From: JAAYKT01 sp964408955
GTDB taxonomy: Bacteria > Bacillota > Clostridia > Lutisporales > Lutisporaceae
Assembly (NCBI GenBank): GCA_964408955.1
Contig: CAYPBK010000050.1
Coordinates: 1 to 16,652 of the forward strand
Direction of reading: 5' to 3'
DNA length: 16,652 bases
Made by a program: the position numbers and the translations under genes. Shown here in pieces: positions 1 through 6,268 of the stretch; position 1 is the first letter of the stretch; each line of letters opens with the position of its first letter. A model generated the notes under the pieces. That model was not told the origin of the DNA. It saw only the letters and a program-made list of their open reading frames with translations, and did no database searches.

Positions 1-493
1 TCATTAAATGTTATATAAGGGATTCCCCATACTATTTCAGTTTCATATAAATCTACATTCCACTCATAGCTGCCATGAACACCTTGTCTTACAATCATTT
101 TTTCTGTGCTAAAGTTTCCTCCGTTTATATGGAAAGCCATTCCACCCTTTGAATACGCAGCGTCAATAACATATCTTTGGATCCATGTAGCTCCCATTAA
201 TCGATAGTCTCCGCCATTTATTATCACCTTACCAGCTAAATTTGCGTCCTGTACTGTCTTTATGGTGGAACCACCATATGAGTGGAAAGTTCCATCGTTT
301 ATTACAGTTATCCCCTCATAATGGCGTACTGCATTACCACTGGAAAGATTATAGGCCCAGCCATCATAGTATATGGTAGAGAGACCCTCTTTCATCATGT
401 AGCCCCTATGGACATTGAAGCACCAGGTTTTGCTTTTGCGACCTGCTATGAATTTACCTCCATCAATAACTAAAGTTCCTTTTCTGTTTAAAA
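1..493 (-). pseudogene. Continuation of the frameshifted surface protein, -1 frame, runs off the left edge
   Basis: Reading the minus strand one base back from the preceding frame gives an open stretch with no stop for about 164 codons to the window edge. It contains regularly spaced rungs of the type LVIDGGKF, ITVINDGTF, VIINGGDY and FHINGGNF. Such rungs are typical of right-handed beta-helix or repeat surface proteins. The junction is a run of five T (positions 490-494, A on the plus strand) immediately before the TAA. Adding one T would join the frames as IVCFLNRKGTL. There is no good start codon or ribosome binding site for independent translation. This may be a true frameshift mutation, a sequencing error in a homopolymer, or slippage on U5 before a stop codon. 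The C-terminus and any anchoring domain lie outside the window. Confidence 0.65.
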
Positions 494-985
494 ACACACT
501 ATGCCCGGTCCTATTTTCAACGGCGTAAGAGAAACCGCTTTTTCGCTTAGCTGTGAATGGTGCCAGACTTCTCCTCCACCTTTGGAATCAAAAACATGTA
601 AGTTGCCCCCTTGGTTTATAAAAAATACAGCTAATTCCTTTTCAGTAGTTTTCCTGGATCTGGTTGACTGGTCTACCAATTCAATCTTATATCCGTTTAA
701 ATCTAAGGATTTTTTATTGAATATTTTAATTAAATTAGCCGCCCCGTCAAGATTATCCATATCATATTGGTATTCATATTTTATATTAGCGCCTAATATA
801 ACTTTTTCTCTCGTCTCCAAACTGCTTAATGCTGTTTTTAAACTATGCCAACTTGTTACTGTTACCCCATTCGCCTCTTCGTTACCTTCTGCATAGACTG
901 GCAGAGCTAATGCCGGGAATATGCCTAATACCATAGATAGTACGATTAGTACGCTTATTAATTTTTTTATCTTTTTTCCTTTCAA
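488..985 (-). CDS. Secreted beta-helix-like surface protein, N-terminal part (frame interrupted)
   Basis: This open frame of 165 codons begins at a TTG codon (985), seven bases after a clear AGGAGG ribosome binding site. Residues 1-32 form a typical signal peptide: a Lys-rich start (MKGKKIKK), a hydrophobic core, and a likely cleavage site after VYA. The mature part has a segment ending in LDLNGYKIEL and another with VFDSKGGGEVWHH. This pattern is common in pectin-lyase-like right-handed beta-helix surface proteins of clostridia. The frame stops at a TAA directly after a run of five T, yet clearly homologous coding sequence continues in the -1 frame down to position 1. The visible piece is therefore only the front of a larger exported protein. 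Role on the cell surface (adhesion or carbohydrate binding) is inferred; no catalytic motif is seen. Confidence 0.7.
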   Translation of the reverse strand: MKGKKIKKLISVLIVLSMVLGIFPALALPVYAEGNEEANGVTVTSWHSLKTALSSLETREKVILGANIKYEYQYDMDNLDGAANLIKIFNKKSLDLNGYKIELVDQSTRSRKTTEKELAVFFINQGGNLHVFDSKGGGEVWHHSQLSEKAVSLTPLKIGPGIVCF

Positions 986-1033
986 TGGTTTTCCTCCTAT
1001 CTCTTTATTTGAAAACTGTTTATCAAAGATTTT

Positions 1034-1122
1034 ATAAGACTCCCCCCTTTTAAAGCTCTTTCTAAATTTATAATAATGTCTTATTTACAGAGTCTGCAAA
1101 GTCCCCCCGATAAGGATAAGAC
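1034..1122 (-). promoter_or_regulatory. Possible switching leader upstream of the surface protein gene
   Basis: On the minus strand three 7-base arms occur in order: GTCTTAT (1122-1116), ATAAGAC (1084-1078) and GTCTTAT (1040-1034). The middle arm can pair perfectly with either outer arm, so two exclusive hairpins are possible. A G6 run (GGGGGGA) lies near the first and third arms. The last arm ends 48 bases before the TTG start. No known riboswitch class is recognised. An alternative reading is a plain promoter region, with TTGCAG and TATTAT 18 bases apart overlapping these arms. The two readings conflict, so confidence is low. Confidence 0.25.
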
Positions 1123-1163
1123 AATCCCAGATATAATTATAATTAGTTTTTTTCACTTTTCAT

Positions 1164-1187
1164 ATTGGTCATTCGACCAGTTTTTTT
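1164..1187. promoter_or_regulatory. Inverted repeat TGGTC-N4-GACCA followed by T7 on the plus strand
   Basis: TGGTC ATTC GACCA (1166-1179) is a perfect 5-bp inverted repeat, and one A-T and one G-T pair extend it. On the plus strand seven T follow directly, giving the form of a weak terminator. No plus-strand gene leads into it. It could instead be an operator, because it lies upstream of the surface protein gene on the minus strand. I cannot decide between the two. Confidence 0.3.
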
Positions 1188-1200
1188 GTCTTTTATAAAT

Positions 1201-1250
1201 AAAAAGGATGATTCTTTTTTGCTTAATAGCAAGAAAGAATCATCCTTTTT
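1201..1250 (-). terminator. Rho-independent terminator after the NYN gene
   Basis: A 17-bp perfect stem (AAAAAGGATGATTCTTT paired with its complement) closes on a short inner TTGC/GCAA stem, with flanking A and T tracts. It lies 33 bases past the stop codon of the NYN-domain gene. Because the flanks are symmetrical it may also work on the other strand. Confidence 0.85.
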
Positions 1251-1283
1251 GTTCTGTTTGTTATTATTTGATATTATATATGT

Positions 1284-2030
1284 TTATTTGTTTTTTATAT
1301 ATTTCAAGGATACATTTGTTTTGCTGGTCTTACGGGATTGTATTTCAAATTGCTTTAGTGAGGATACAAAGGGTGTCAGCTTGGAAAATCCGTAATTACG
1401 AGTATCAAAATCCGGATATCTCCTGTTAAGCATGTTTCCTACATCCCCTAGAAATGCCCAGCCGTCTTCGTCGGATGTCTCCGTTATTATTGTCTTTATG
1501 GCACTTATGATTTCCTCGGGGCTTGTCATGCTGGCATTTAGCTTTATATGCTTGTCTTCATATTCCTTTATATTGTTTGCAGCGCTGATTGCCGTGGAGG
1601 CTAAAACCTCTAAGTATTTAAACTTTTCACAGGCTGCGATAAAGGGTGAAGGCGTTTTCTTTTCTCCCATTCCCAGAACATACATCCCCGCTTCTCTCAA
1701 ACGGGATGCAAGCTTTGTAAAATCGCTGTCCGATGAAATGATGCAAAACCCATCTACGTTTTGTGAATAAAGGATATCCATTGCATCAATGATGAGTGCT
1801 GCATCTGTAGCGTTTTTGCCTGTCGTATAGGAGTATTGTTGTATCGGAGTTATGGAATAATTAAGAAGCAGGCTCTTCCAAGATGCCAGCTGAGGCTTCG
1901 TCCAATCTCCGTAAATTCTTTTGTAGGTCGGTGTACCGTGATTAGAAATTTCATCAAATATAGCTTTTAAGTATTTGTCTGAAACATTGTCGGCGTCGAT
2001 AAGGACGGCTATCCTTTTATCTTTATCCAT
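1284..2030 (-). CDS. NYN (PIN-like) domain protein with C-terminal OST-HTH/LOTUS-type domain
   Basis: The product is 248 residues from an ATG at 2030, chosen because GGGGAG lies just upstream; a GTG at 2045 is in frame but has no better site. Residues 1-140 form a NYN/LabA-like nuclease domain: VLIDADN with D12 and D14, KNATDAALIIDAMD with D76 and D82, and SSDSDF with D101 and D103. These acidic residues match the metal-binding cluster of PIN-like ribonucleases. Residues of about 165-235 (SPEEIISAIKTII to FVSSLKQFEI) resemble an OST-HTH/LOTUS domain, a fold associated with RNA binding. A cytoplasmic RNA nuclease or RNA-processing role follows from the family, but the substrate is unknown. The gene appears to stand alone, with its own promoter and terminator. 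The same two-domain layout is common in bacterial conserved hypothetical proteins. Confidence 0.87.
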   Translation of the reverse strand: MDKDKRIAVLIDADNVSDKYLKAIFDEISNHGTPTYKRIYGDWTKPQLASWKSLLLNYSITPIQQYSYTTGKNATDAALIIDAMDILYSQNVDGFCIISSDSDFTKLASRLREAGMYVLGMGEKKTPSPFIAACEKFKYLEVLASTAISAANNIKEYEDKHIKLNASMTSPEEIISAIKTIITETSDEDGWAFLGDVGNMLNRRYPDFDTRNYGFSKLTPFVSSLKQFEIQSRKTSKTNVSLKYIKNK

Positions 2031-2060
2031 TGCTCTCCCCTTCACCTTGTGTTTTATTTA

Positions 2061-2069
2061 AGTATACCA
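2061..2069 (-). promoter_or_regulatory. Extended -10 promoter for the NYN gene
   Basis: The minus strand reads TGG TATACT, an extended -10 box, about 30 bases before the ATG at 2030. The -35 region is poor, as is often tolerated with a TG-N extension. It predicts a leader of roughly 20-25 bases holding the GGGGAG ribosome binding site. Confidence 0.5.
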
Positions 2070-2281
2070 TATTTTTGGGTTTAAAATCACGGTAATCTAT
2101 TTTGATTCAATTATTTATTTTTTATTAGATTACTATTAAGATATAACCAAAGCTTCAGTGTTGCTTACTATACTTGATAAGATTCCAGAGTTCCAAGGCA
2201 CAGACCTGTAAGCTTATTCCGGGTTGCGTCAAAACTCGTTTTGCTCAAACAGTAGATGAAGCTAAGGAAAAGAGGAAAACA
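2070..2281 (+). other. Intergenic stretch with a possible decayed coding remnant
   Basis: No intact gene is present. On the plus strand from 2152, a frame reads ASVLLTILDKIPEFQGTDL, a stop, then AYSGLRQNSF before another stop. A second frame nearby gives TRFAQTVDEAKEKRK. The composition looks protein-like, and AYSGL faintly recalls the AYAGL segment of IS110-type transposases. There is no start site, and I cannot assign a family. The stretch lies between the 5' end of the NYN gene and the 3' end of the serine operon, where insertion debris would be tolerated. Confidence 0.15.
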
Positions 2282-2329
2282 AAAAAAGATATAGACCTGT
2301 GAATAATCTCACAAGTCTGTATCTTTTTT
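2282..2329 (-). terminator. Terminator of the serine operon
   Basis: A 21-bp stem with one C-A mismatch and a 6-base loop is flanked by A6 and T6 tracts. It begins 57 bases past the DUF1015 stop codon. No other terminator candidate is seen between the aminotransferase gene and this point, so it defines the end of a three-gene unit. Confidence 0.88.
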
Positions 2330-2386
2330 GGAGGATGTTATTTATAACAAGATTTTTATGAGACAAAGATGAGCCTTTTGTCCCAT

Positions 2387-3631
2387 TTAATCTAACTCGT
2401 GTATGAATAAGCCTGACTTTAGCTTTGGCTCAAACCACGTGGATTTTGGTGGCATAGTTTTACCTTCATCAGCTATTTCCATTATATCCAGCATAGAAGT
2501 AGGATATAAGGAAAAAGCAACAGCCATACCTTCATCCACTCTTTTTACCAATTCTTCCAACCCTCTTATTCCTCCGACAAAATCAATCCTGCTGTCACTC
2601 CTTGGGTCTTTAATGCCTAATAAAGGCTCTAATATATTGTTTTGCAGTATGGACACATCTAAGCTATCCGTTAGATCTTTTTTATCAAAAGTGCTCTCTT
2701 TAGGAAACAGCTTGTACCACTTATTCTCTAAATACATACCAAAGCTATGCTTTTTCTCAGGTTCGTATCCTTCTGTGCTGCGATATTCTTCTATTATAAA
2801 TTTTTCTTTAATTTTATCTAAAAATTCCTCCGGAGAAAAATTGTTCAAATCCTTTACAACTCTGTTGTAATCCATGATTTTGAGGCTGTCATGAGGGAGT
2901 AGAACCCCGAGGAAATAATTAAATTCTTCTTCGCTATAACTAGGTTTTTCTTCTCTTTTCATTTTGCCCACCTTAACAGCAGAGGCGGCTCTATGATGAC
3001 CATCTGCGATATACAGACTTGTCGCTTTATTAATAATACTGATTAGTTCTTTTATTATACTTTCATCATCTATTATCCATACCTCATGCTTTATCTCACC
3101 GGAAGCTGTAAAATTATAAACCGCTTCATGACTTTCAGCCCAAAAGCTTAATATTTTCTCCGCTTCACCATCATTCTTATAGGTTAAAAAAATAGGCCCC
3201 GTATTTGCATTACAGTATTTGACATGATTTATCCTATCCTCTTCCTTGTCCTTTCTAGTCTCCTCATGCTTTTTTATTATTCCATCAATATAATCATCTA
3301 TAGCGAAGCAGCCGACTAAGCCTGTTTGAACGTGTGAACCCATAGTTTGCCTGTATATATATAGGTTGTCTTTTTCATCCTTTATCAGTGTACCTTCATC
3401 TATCATATTCTCTAAGTTTTCTGCAGCCTTTTTATATACCTTTTTATCATAAGGGTCTATTCCGTAGGGTAAATCTATTTCAGCCTTATCAATATGAAGA
3501 AAGGAGTAAGGATTGTTTTTTACCTTCCCCCTTGCTTCATCACTACTCATAACATCATAGGGTAATGCCGCAACCTTCGAAGCCAGCTGAGGAGTTGGGC
3601 GTAATGCTTTAAATGCTCTCAGCAATGCCAT
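2387..3631 (-). CDS. DUF1015 family protein, third gene of the serine operon (possible SerK-like role)
   Basis: The 414-residue product is full length for DUF1015 (Pfam PF06245). Family hallmarks are LRPTPQLASKVAALPYDV at 10-27, YSFLHI at 42-47, KHEETRKDKEEDR at 121-133, NANTGPIFLTY at 141-151, and YIADGHHRAASA at 207-218. The DGHHR motif resembles box II of the ParB/sulfiredoxin fold, the fold used by the free-serine kinases SerK and SbnI. The gene starts at an ATG with GGAGGAG upstream and overlaps the end of serA by 23 bases, so translation is probably coupled. Its place behind two serine biosynthesis genes under a serine T-box ties it to serine or phosphoserine metabolism. No signal peptide or membrane segment is seen. 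The exact reaction is unknown. A kinase, a phosphotransferase working in the dephosphorylating direction, or a regulator are all open. Confidence 0.85.
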   Translation of the reverse strand: MALLRAFKALRPTPQLASKVAALPYDVMSSDEARGKVKNNPYSFLHIDKAEIDLPYGIDPYDKKVYKKAAENLENMIDEGTLIKDEKDNLYIYRQTMGSHVQTGLVGCFAIDDYIDGIIKKHEETRKDKEEDRINHVKYCNANTGPIFLTYKNDGEAEKILSFWAESHEAVYNFTASGEIKHEVWIIDDESIIKELISIINKATSLYIADGHHRAASAVKVGKMKREEKPSYSEEEFNYFLGVLLPHDSLKIMDYNRVVKDLNNFSPEEFLDKIKEKFIIEEYRSTEGYEPEKKHSFGMYLENKWYKLFPKESTFDKKDLTDSLDVSILQNNILEPLLGIKDPRSDSRIDFVGGIRGLEELVKRVDEGMAVAFSLYPTSMLDIMEIADEGKTMPPKSTWFEPKLKSGLFIHELD

Positions 3632-4550
3632 TTAATTCTCCTCCCCGCGTAAAATCATAGATAATGTCCACTATTTCCTCCCCTATTCTCTCCTGAGCTT
3701 CCATAGTCGACGCTCCTATATGAGGAGTTAAGGATACACATTCATGATCGCAAAGGATAGGATTAATAGCAGGCTCTCTTTCAAATACGTCCATAGCTGC
3801 ACCGGCAAGCTTCCCCGTATCCAGTGCTTCGATCAAAGCTTCTTCGTCTATTACACCGCCTCTAGCACAGTTTATTAGATATGCGCCGTGTTTCATTTTA
3901 TCAATTTCTTCTTTTCCTATTACGGCTTTTTCTCCACTGTTAAAAGGAACGTGTAAGGAAATAAAATCTGAGGTAGTCAATATTTCATCCATGGCATAAT
4001 ATTTATAGCATTTATTTCCCATAATAGGACCTGCAATATCATAGAATTTAATTTTCATACCAAGAGCCTTTGCCTTTTTTGCAGTTTCCCTTCCGATTCT
4101 CCCAAAGCCGATGAGTCCTAAAGTTTTACCGCTTATCTCAATCCCTTTGTATAAGCTTTTATTCCACTCGCCTTTTCTCATGGAAACATTTGCGCAATGA
4201 ATAAATCTTGCCATGGTAAATATATGCCCTATAACCAGTTCTGCCACAGAGGCACTGCTGGCATTAGGTGTATTTCTCACAGTTATTCCTTTTACTTTGG
4301 CATAATCAGTATCTATATTATCGACGCCCACTCCGCCTCTTATTATAAGCTTAAGCCTTTTTGTCTCCGCCGCTGCATCAATGACAGCTTTGTTAACCTT
4401 TGTTGCTGAACGTACCACCAATATATCAAAGTTTTTTATTTCTTTTATTAACTCTATCTCTTCAAAATGCTTTTCCGTTATTTCAAATTTCATTTCTTTT
4501 AATTTTTCTAAAGCGGTTTTCTCTATTCCATCTGCAATTAATATTCTCAT
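3609..4550 (-). CDS. serA: D-3-phosphoglycerate dehydrogenase, short form without ACT domain
   Basis: The enzyme oxidises 3-phosphoglycerate to 3-phosphohydroxypyruvate with NAD, the first step of the phosphorylated serine pathway. The chosen ATG (4550) gives 313 residues beginning MRILIADGIEK, the usual family start. An AAGGAG lies ten bases upstream, whereas the ATG at 4559 sits too close to it and the GTG at 4577 is upstream of it. Visible motifs are the GFGRIG dinucleotide loop (148-153), D171 suited to NAD, and the catalytic set R230 (NCARGG), E259 (EREP) and H277 (TPHIGAST). The substrate-binding segment RSATKVN is at 47-53. The protein stops soon after the dehydrogenase core, so it lacks the ACT domain used for serine feedback; control by the upstream T-boxes may compensate. 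A repeat hairpin sits just before its ribosome binding site. Confidence 0.95.
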   Translation of the reverse strand: MRILIADGIEKTALEKLKEMKFEITEKHFEEIELIKEIKNFDILVVRSATKVNKAVIDAAAETKRLKLIIRGGVGVDNIDTDYAKVKGITVRNTPNASSASVAELVIGHIFTMARFIHCANVSMRKGEWNKSLYKGIEISGKTLGLIGFGRIGRETAKKAKALGMKIKFYDIAGPIMGNKCYKYYAMDEILTTSDFISLHVPFNSGEKAVIGKEEIDKMKHGAYLINCARGGVIDEEALIEALDTGKLAGAAMDVFEREPAINPILCDHECVSLTPHIGASTMEAQERIGEEIVDIIYDFTRGGELNGIAESI

Positions 4551-4577
4551 TATTTTCATTCTCCTTTCAAGTCTCAC

Positions 4578-4603
4578 GGGTCGACAGAGTCGTCGACCCC
4601 TAC
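4578..4603 (-). repeat. GTAGGGG hairpin element, copy 1, inside the serine operon
   Basis: On the minus strand GTAG leads into an 8-bp perfect stem, GGGTCGAC and GTCGACCC, with loop GACTCT. It lies between the aminotransferase stop and serA and ends about eleven bases before the serA Shine-Dalgarno. The same GTAG lead and loop recur at 16552-16577 with a different stem sequence, and a third relative is at 16030-16051. The stable stem could affect mRNA stability or serA translation; that part is inference. Confidence 0.75.
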
Positions 4604-4631
4604 GTTTCTATAACGCCGGGAAATCCTTTAG

Positions 4632-4670
4632 CATCCAAAACCTAACATCTAACCTCTAACATCCAAAATT
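4632..4670 (-). repeat. Purine-rich word repeat overlapping the aminotransferase 3' end
   Basis: The minus strand is built from variants of one word: TTGGATGTTAGAGG, then TTAGATGTTAGG, then TTTTGGATGCTAAAGG. The first word is in frame and encodes the last residues of the aminotransferase, LDVRG and the stop at 4649. The array precedes the hairpin at 4578-4603 in the direction of transcription. The two other hairpin copies also have word arrays before them. Confidence 0.6.
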
Positions 4671-5725
4671 CCATCAATAGTCTCCAACAGCTCATTTATA
4701 TCCTCTGGTGTATAGTCTCCCATGTGGGAAATTCTAAAGGTTTTACCCTTTAACTCACCGTAGCCGTTGGATATCTGATAGCCCTTATTTCCAAGCTTCT
4801 TGTTTAACGAAGCCACATCAATTCCTTTAATATTACTAATAGCCGTTAAGGTTTGGGATGCATATTCCTCCTTTGGGAAAAGCTTAAAATTCTTGCTCCC
4901 CCATGCCCTCACCAGCTCCGCCATGGTCTTATGTCTGTTGAATCTGTTTTCAAGACCTTCAAGAAGTATTCTATCCAGTTGATAATCCATAGCATACATG
5001 ATGGATATTGCAGGTGTTGACGGATATTGCCAGTCTTTATTCTTTATATAATTATATAATTCCAGCAAGTCTAAATAGGTGCCTCTGTATTTCACTTCCT
5101 TGGCCGCGTTTATAGCCTTCTCAGAAATGGAGGTCATGGACATTCCCGGAGGGAGGCCCATACATTTCTGGGTAGAGGTTATACAGATATCAATACCCAG
5201 CTTATCTACCTCCAGCTTTACACCGCCCATGGAGGATACGGCATCCACGCATACAATAACCTCAGGAAATTTTTTTAAAACCTCTCCTATTTCCGCTATA
5301 GGATTCATAACTCCAGTGGAGGTCTCATTATGGGTCAAAGTAATCAAGTCATATTTATTTGTTTTTAATGCCTTTTCAATTATCTCAGGCGTGGTTATAT
5401 CACCGTTTTCTGCCCTATAAATATCAGCCTCTATATTATTTGATACAGCCATCTTATACCATCTGTCACCAAAAGCACCAACGGAAAAAACAGCTGCTTT
5501 TTTCCTTGTACAAGACCTCACCGCCCCCTCCATCAAACCTGAGCCTGAGGATGTAGACAGCAAAATTGCCTCCTTAGTGTAAAAAACCTCTTGTAGCTTC
5601 TCACTTATGTTTTTTTGCAGTTCTGATGCATCCTTTGAGCGATGCCCGATTAATGGTTTTGACATTTGCCCCAGTACATCGGGATTCACATCAATAGGAC
5701 CCGGAATGAATAATCTTTTTTGCAT
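4649..5725 (-). CDS. Class V PLP aminotransferase (AGXT/SerC-like), likely phosphoserine aminotransferase
   Basis: The 358-residue protein belongs to the alanine-glyoxylate/serine-pyruvate aminotransferase group of fold-type I PLP enzymes. Visible landmarks are FIPGP (6-10), GHRS (27-30), the phosphate-binding SSGSGLMEGA (59-68), HNETSTG (132-138), D161 of VDAVSS for the pyridine nitrogen, Schiff-base K187 in STQKCMG, and the late FRISHMG carboxylate-binding segment. Its position directly before serA and under serine T-boxes argues that it makes phosphoserine from phosphohydroxypyruvate in place of classical SerC. Serine-glyoxylate or alanine-glyoxylate transamination is the family alternative. 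The ATG has a weak AGAGGG site five bases upstream and lies 35 bases after the second T-box terminator. The last few codons are formed by a repeat word. Confidence 0.9.
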   Translation of the reverse strand: MQKRLFIPGPIDVNPDVLGQMSKPLIGHRSKDASELQKNISEKLQEVFYTKEAILLSTSSGSGLMEGAVRSCTRKKAAVFSVGAFGDRWYKMAVSNNIEADIYRAENGDITTPEIIEKALKTNKYDLITLTHNETSTGVMNPIAEIGEVLKKFPEVIVCVDAVSSMGGVKLEVDKLGIDICITSTQKCMGLPPGMSMTSISEKAINAAKEVKYRGTYLDLLELYNYIKNKDWQYPSTPAISIMYAMDYQLDRILLEGLENRFNRHKTMAELVRAWGSKNFKLFPKEEYASQTLTAISNIKGIDVASLNKKLGNKGYQISNGYGELKGKTFRISHMGDYTPEDINELLETIDGILDVRG

Positions 5726-5760
5726 TATAACCCTCTGCTTTCTCTTTCAATATTGATATA

Positions 5761-5997
5761 AATAAAAAACCTCTCATCCCAAAACAGGGACGAAAGGTTA
5801 ATTCCGCGTTGCCACCCAGATTGACTACATAGTAGTCCTCTTCAGTGCAGTTTAAAGCCTGCCTGCTTATTGCTCTTCGCAATCCCTCCAAGGTGGATTC
5901 AACAGTATCTTTGCCGTCTTTCACCCTCCGACGGCTCTCTTTAAAGAAAATATCTGCTTACTATTCCTCTTCAACGGTTTTTTTATATTAAATTTTA
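5761..5997 (-). ncRNA. Serine T-box riboswitch B (gene-proximal copy)
   Basis: Read on the minus strand, this leader holds the full T-box layout. Stem I starts at GAAGAGGAATAGTAAG, with the distal GCCGTC/GACGGC arm. The specifier region GAA-UCC-ACC has the UCC serine codon at 5897-5895. The T-box sequence GGGTGGCAACGCGG (5817-5804) has UGGC to pair with a GCCA acceptor end, and bacterial tRNA-Ser carries G as discriminator. A 13-bp terminator (5799-5768) with a U tract competes with the antiterminator. Uncharged tRNA-Ser should allow read-through into the aminotransferase gene 35 bases further on. Confidence 0.93.
5768..5799 (-). terminator. T-box B intrinsic terminator
   Basis: The sequence is identical to the terminator of T-box A, and it lies 42 bases before the aminotransferase ATG. 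It is the second of two conditional stops on the same transcript. Confidence 0.9.
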
Positions 5998-6234
5998 AAT
6001 AAAAAACCTCTCATCCCAAAACAGGGACGAAAGGTTAATTCCGCGTTGCCACCCAGATTGACTACATAGTAGTCCTCTTCAGTGCAGTTTAAAGCCTGCC
6101 TGCTTATTGCTCTTCGCAATCCCTCCAAGGTGGATTCAACAGTATCTTTGCCGTCTTTCACCTTCCGACAGCTCTCTTTAAAGAAAATATCTGTTTACTA
6201 TTCCTCTTCAACGGTTTTTTCATATTAAATTTTA
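5998..6234 (-). ncRNA. Serine T-box riboswitch A (promoter-proximal copy)
   Basis: This copy is transcribed first. It has the same parts as copy B: specifier UCC at 6134-6132, T-box sequence within 6054-6039, and terminator at 6036-6005. It differs from copy B at 4 of 237 positions with no gaps (6163, 6170, 6194 and 6221). The change at 6170 turns a G-C pair of the distal stem I arm into a G-U pair, which keeps the fold. All functional segments are intact, so both copies should be active. RNA polymerase must then pass two tRNA-dependent terminators in series. Confidence 0.93.
6005..6036 (-). terminator. T-box A intrinsic terminator
   Basis: A 13-bp stem (AACCUUUCGUCCC with GGGAUGAGAGGUU, two G-U pairs) has a 6-base loop and ends in a U tract. 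Its 5' arm overlaps the antiterminator region, as expected for a T-box. Confidence 0.9.
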
Positions 6235-6262
6235 TTATACACTTTATTATTTTAGAATTCAA
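6234..6262 (-). promoter_or_regulatory. Serine operon promoter
   Basis: On the minus strand TTGAAT (6262-6257) and a perfect TATAAT (6239-6234) are separated by exactly 17 bases, a near-consensus housekeeping sigma promoter. The start of transcription should fall near 6227, just ahead of T-box A stem I. The -35 box is only a few bases from the stop codon of the upstream UPF0182 gene, and no terminator separates them. Confidence 0.8.
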
Positions 6263-6268
6263 GTACTT

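Larger units (their letters stand above)
5761..6234. repeat. Tandem duplication, 2 x 237 bp, covering the T-box leader
   Basis: Positions 5761-5997 and 5998-6234 abut exactly with no spacer and match at 233 of 237 bases. The unit spans the whole riboswitch with its terminator but not the promoter, which lies just outside at 6234-6262. The high identity suggests a recent duplication or continuing homogenisation. Confidence 0.95.

Noticed and set aside
501..896. A 131-codon plus-strand frame opposite the surface protein
   Set aside because: The minus strand has a signal peptide, ribosome binding site and family-like rungs; the plus-strand frame has none of these.
1165..1429. Overlapping Phe/Leu-rich plus-strand frames across the terminator and the NYN gene end
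   Set aside because: They translate a terminator stem and T-rich DNA. The hydrophobic look comes from base composition.
5691..5924. A 77-codon minus-strand frame crossing T-box B into the aminotransferase start
   Set aside because: Its sequence is fully explained by conserved T-box RNA elements. It has no ribosome binding site fitted to it, and it overlaps the real start in another frame.
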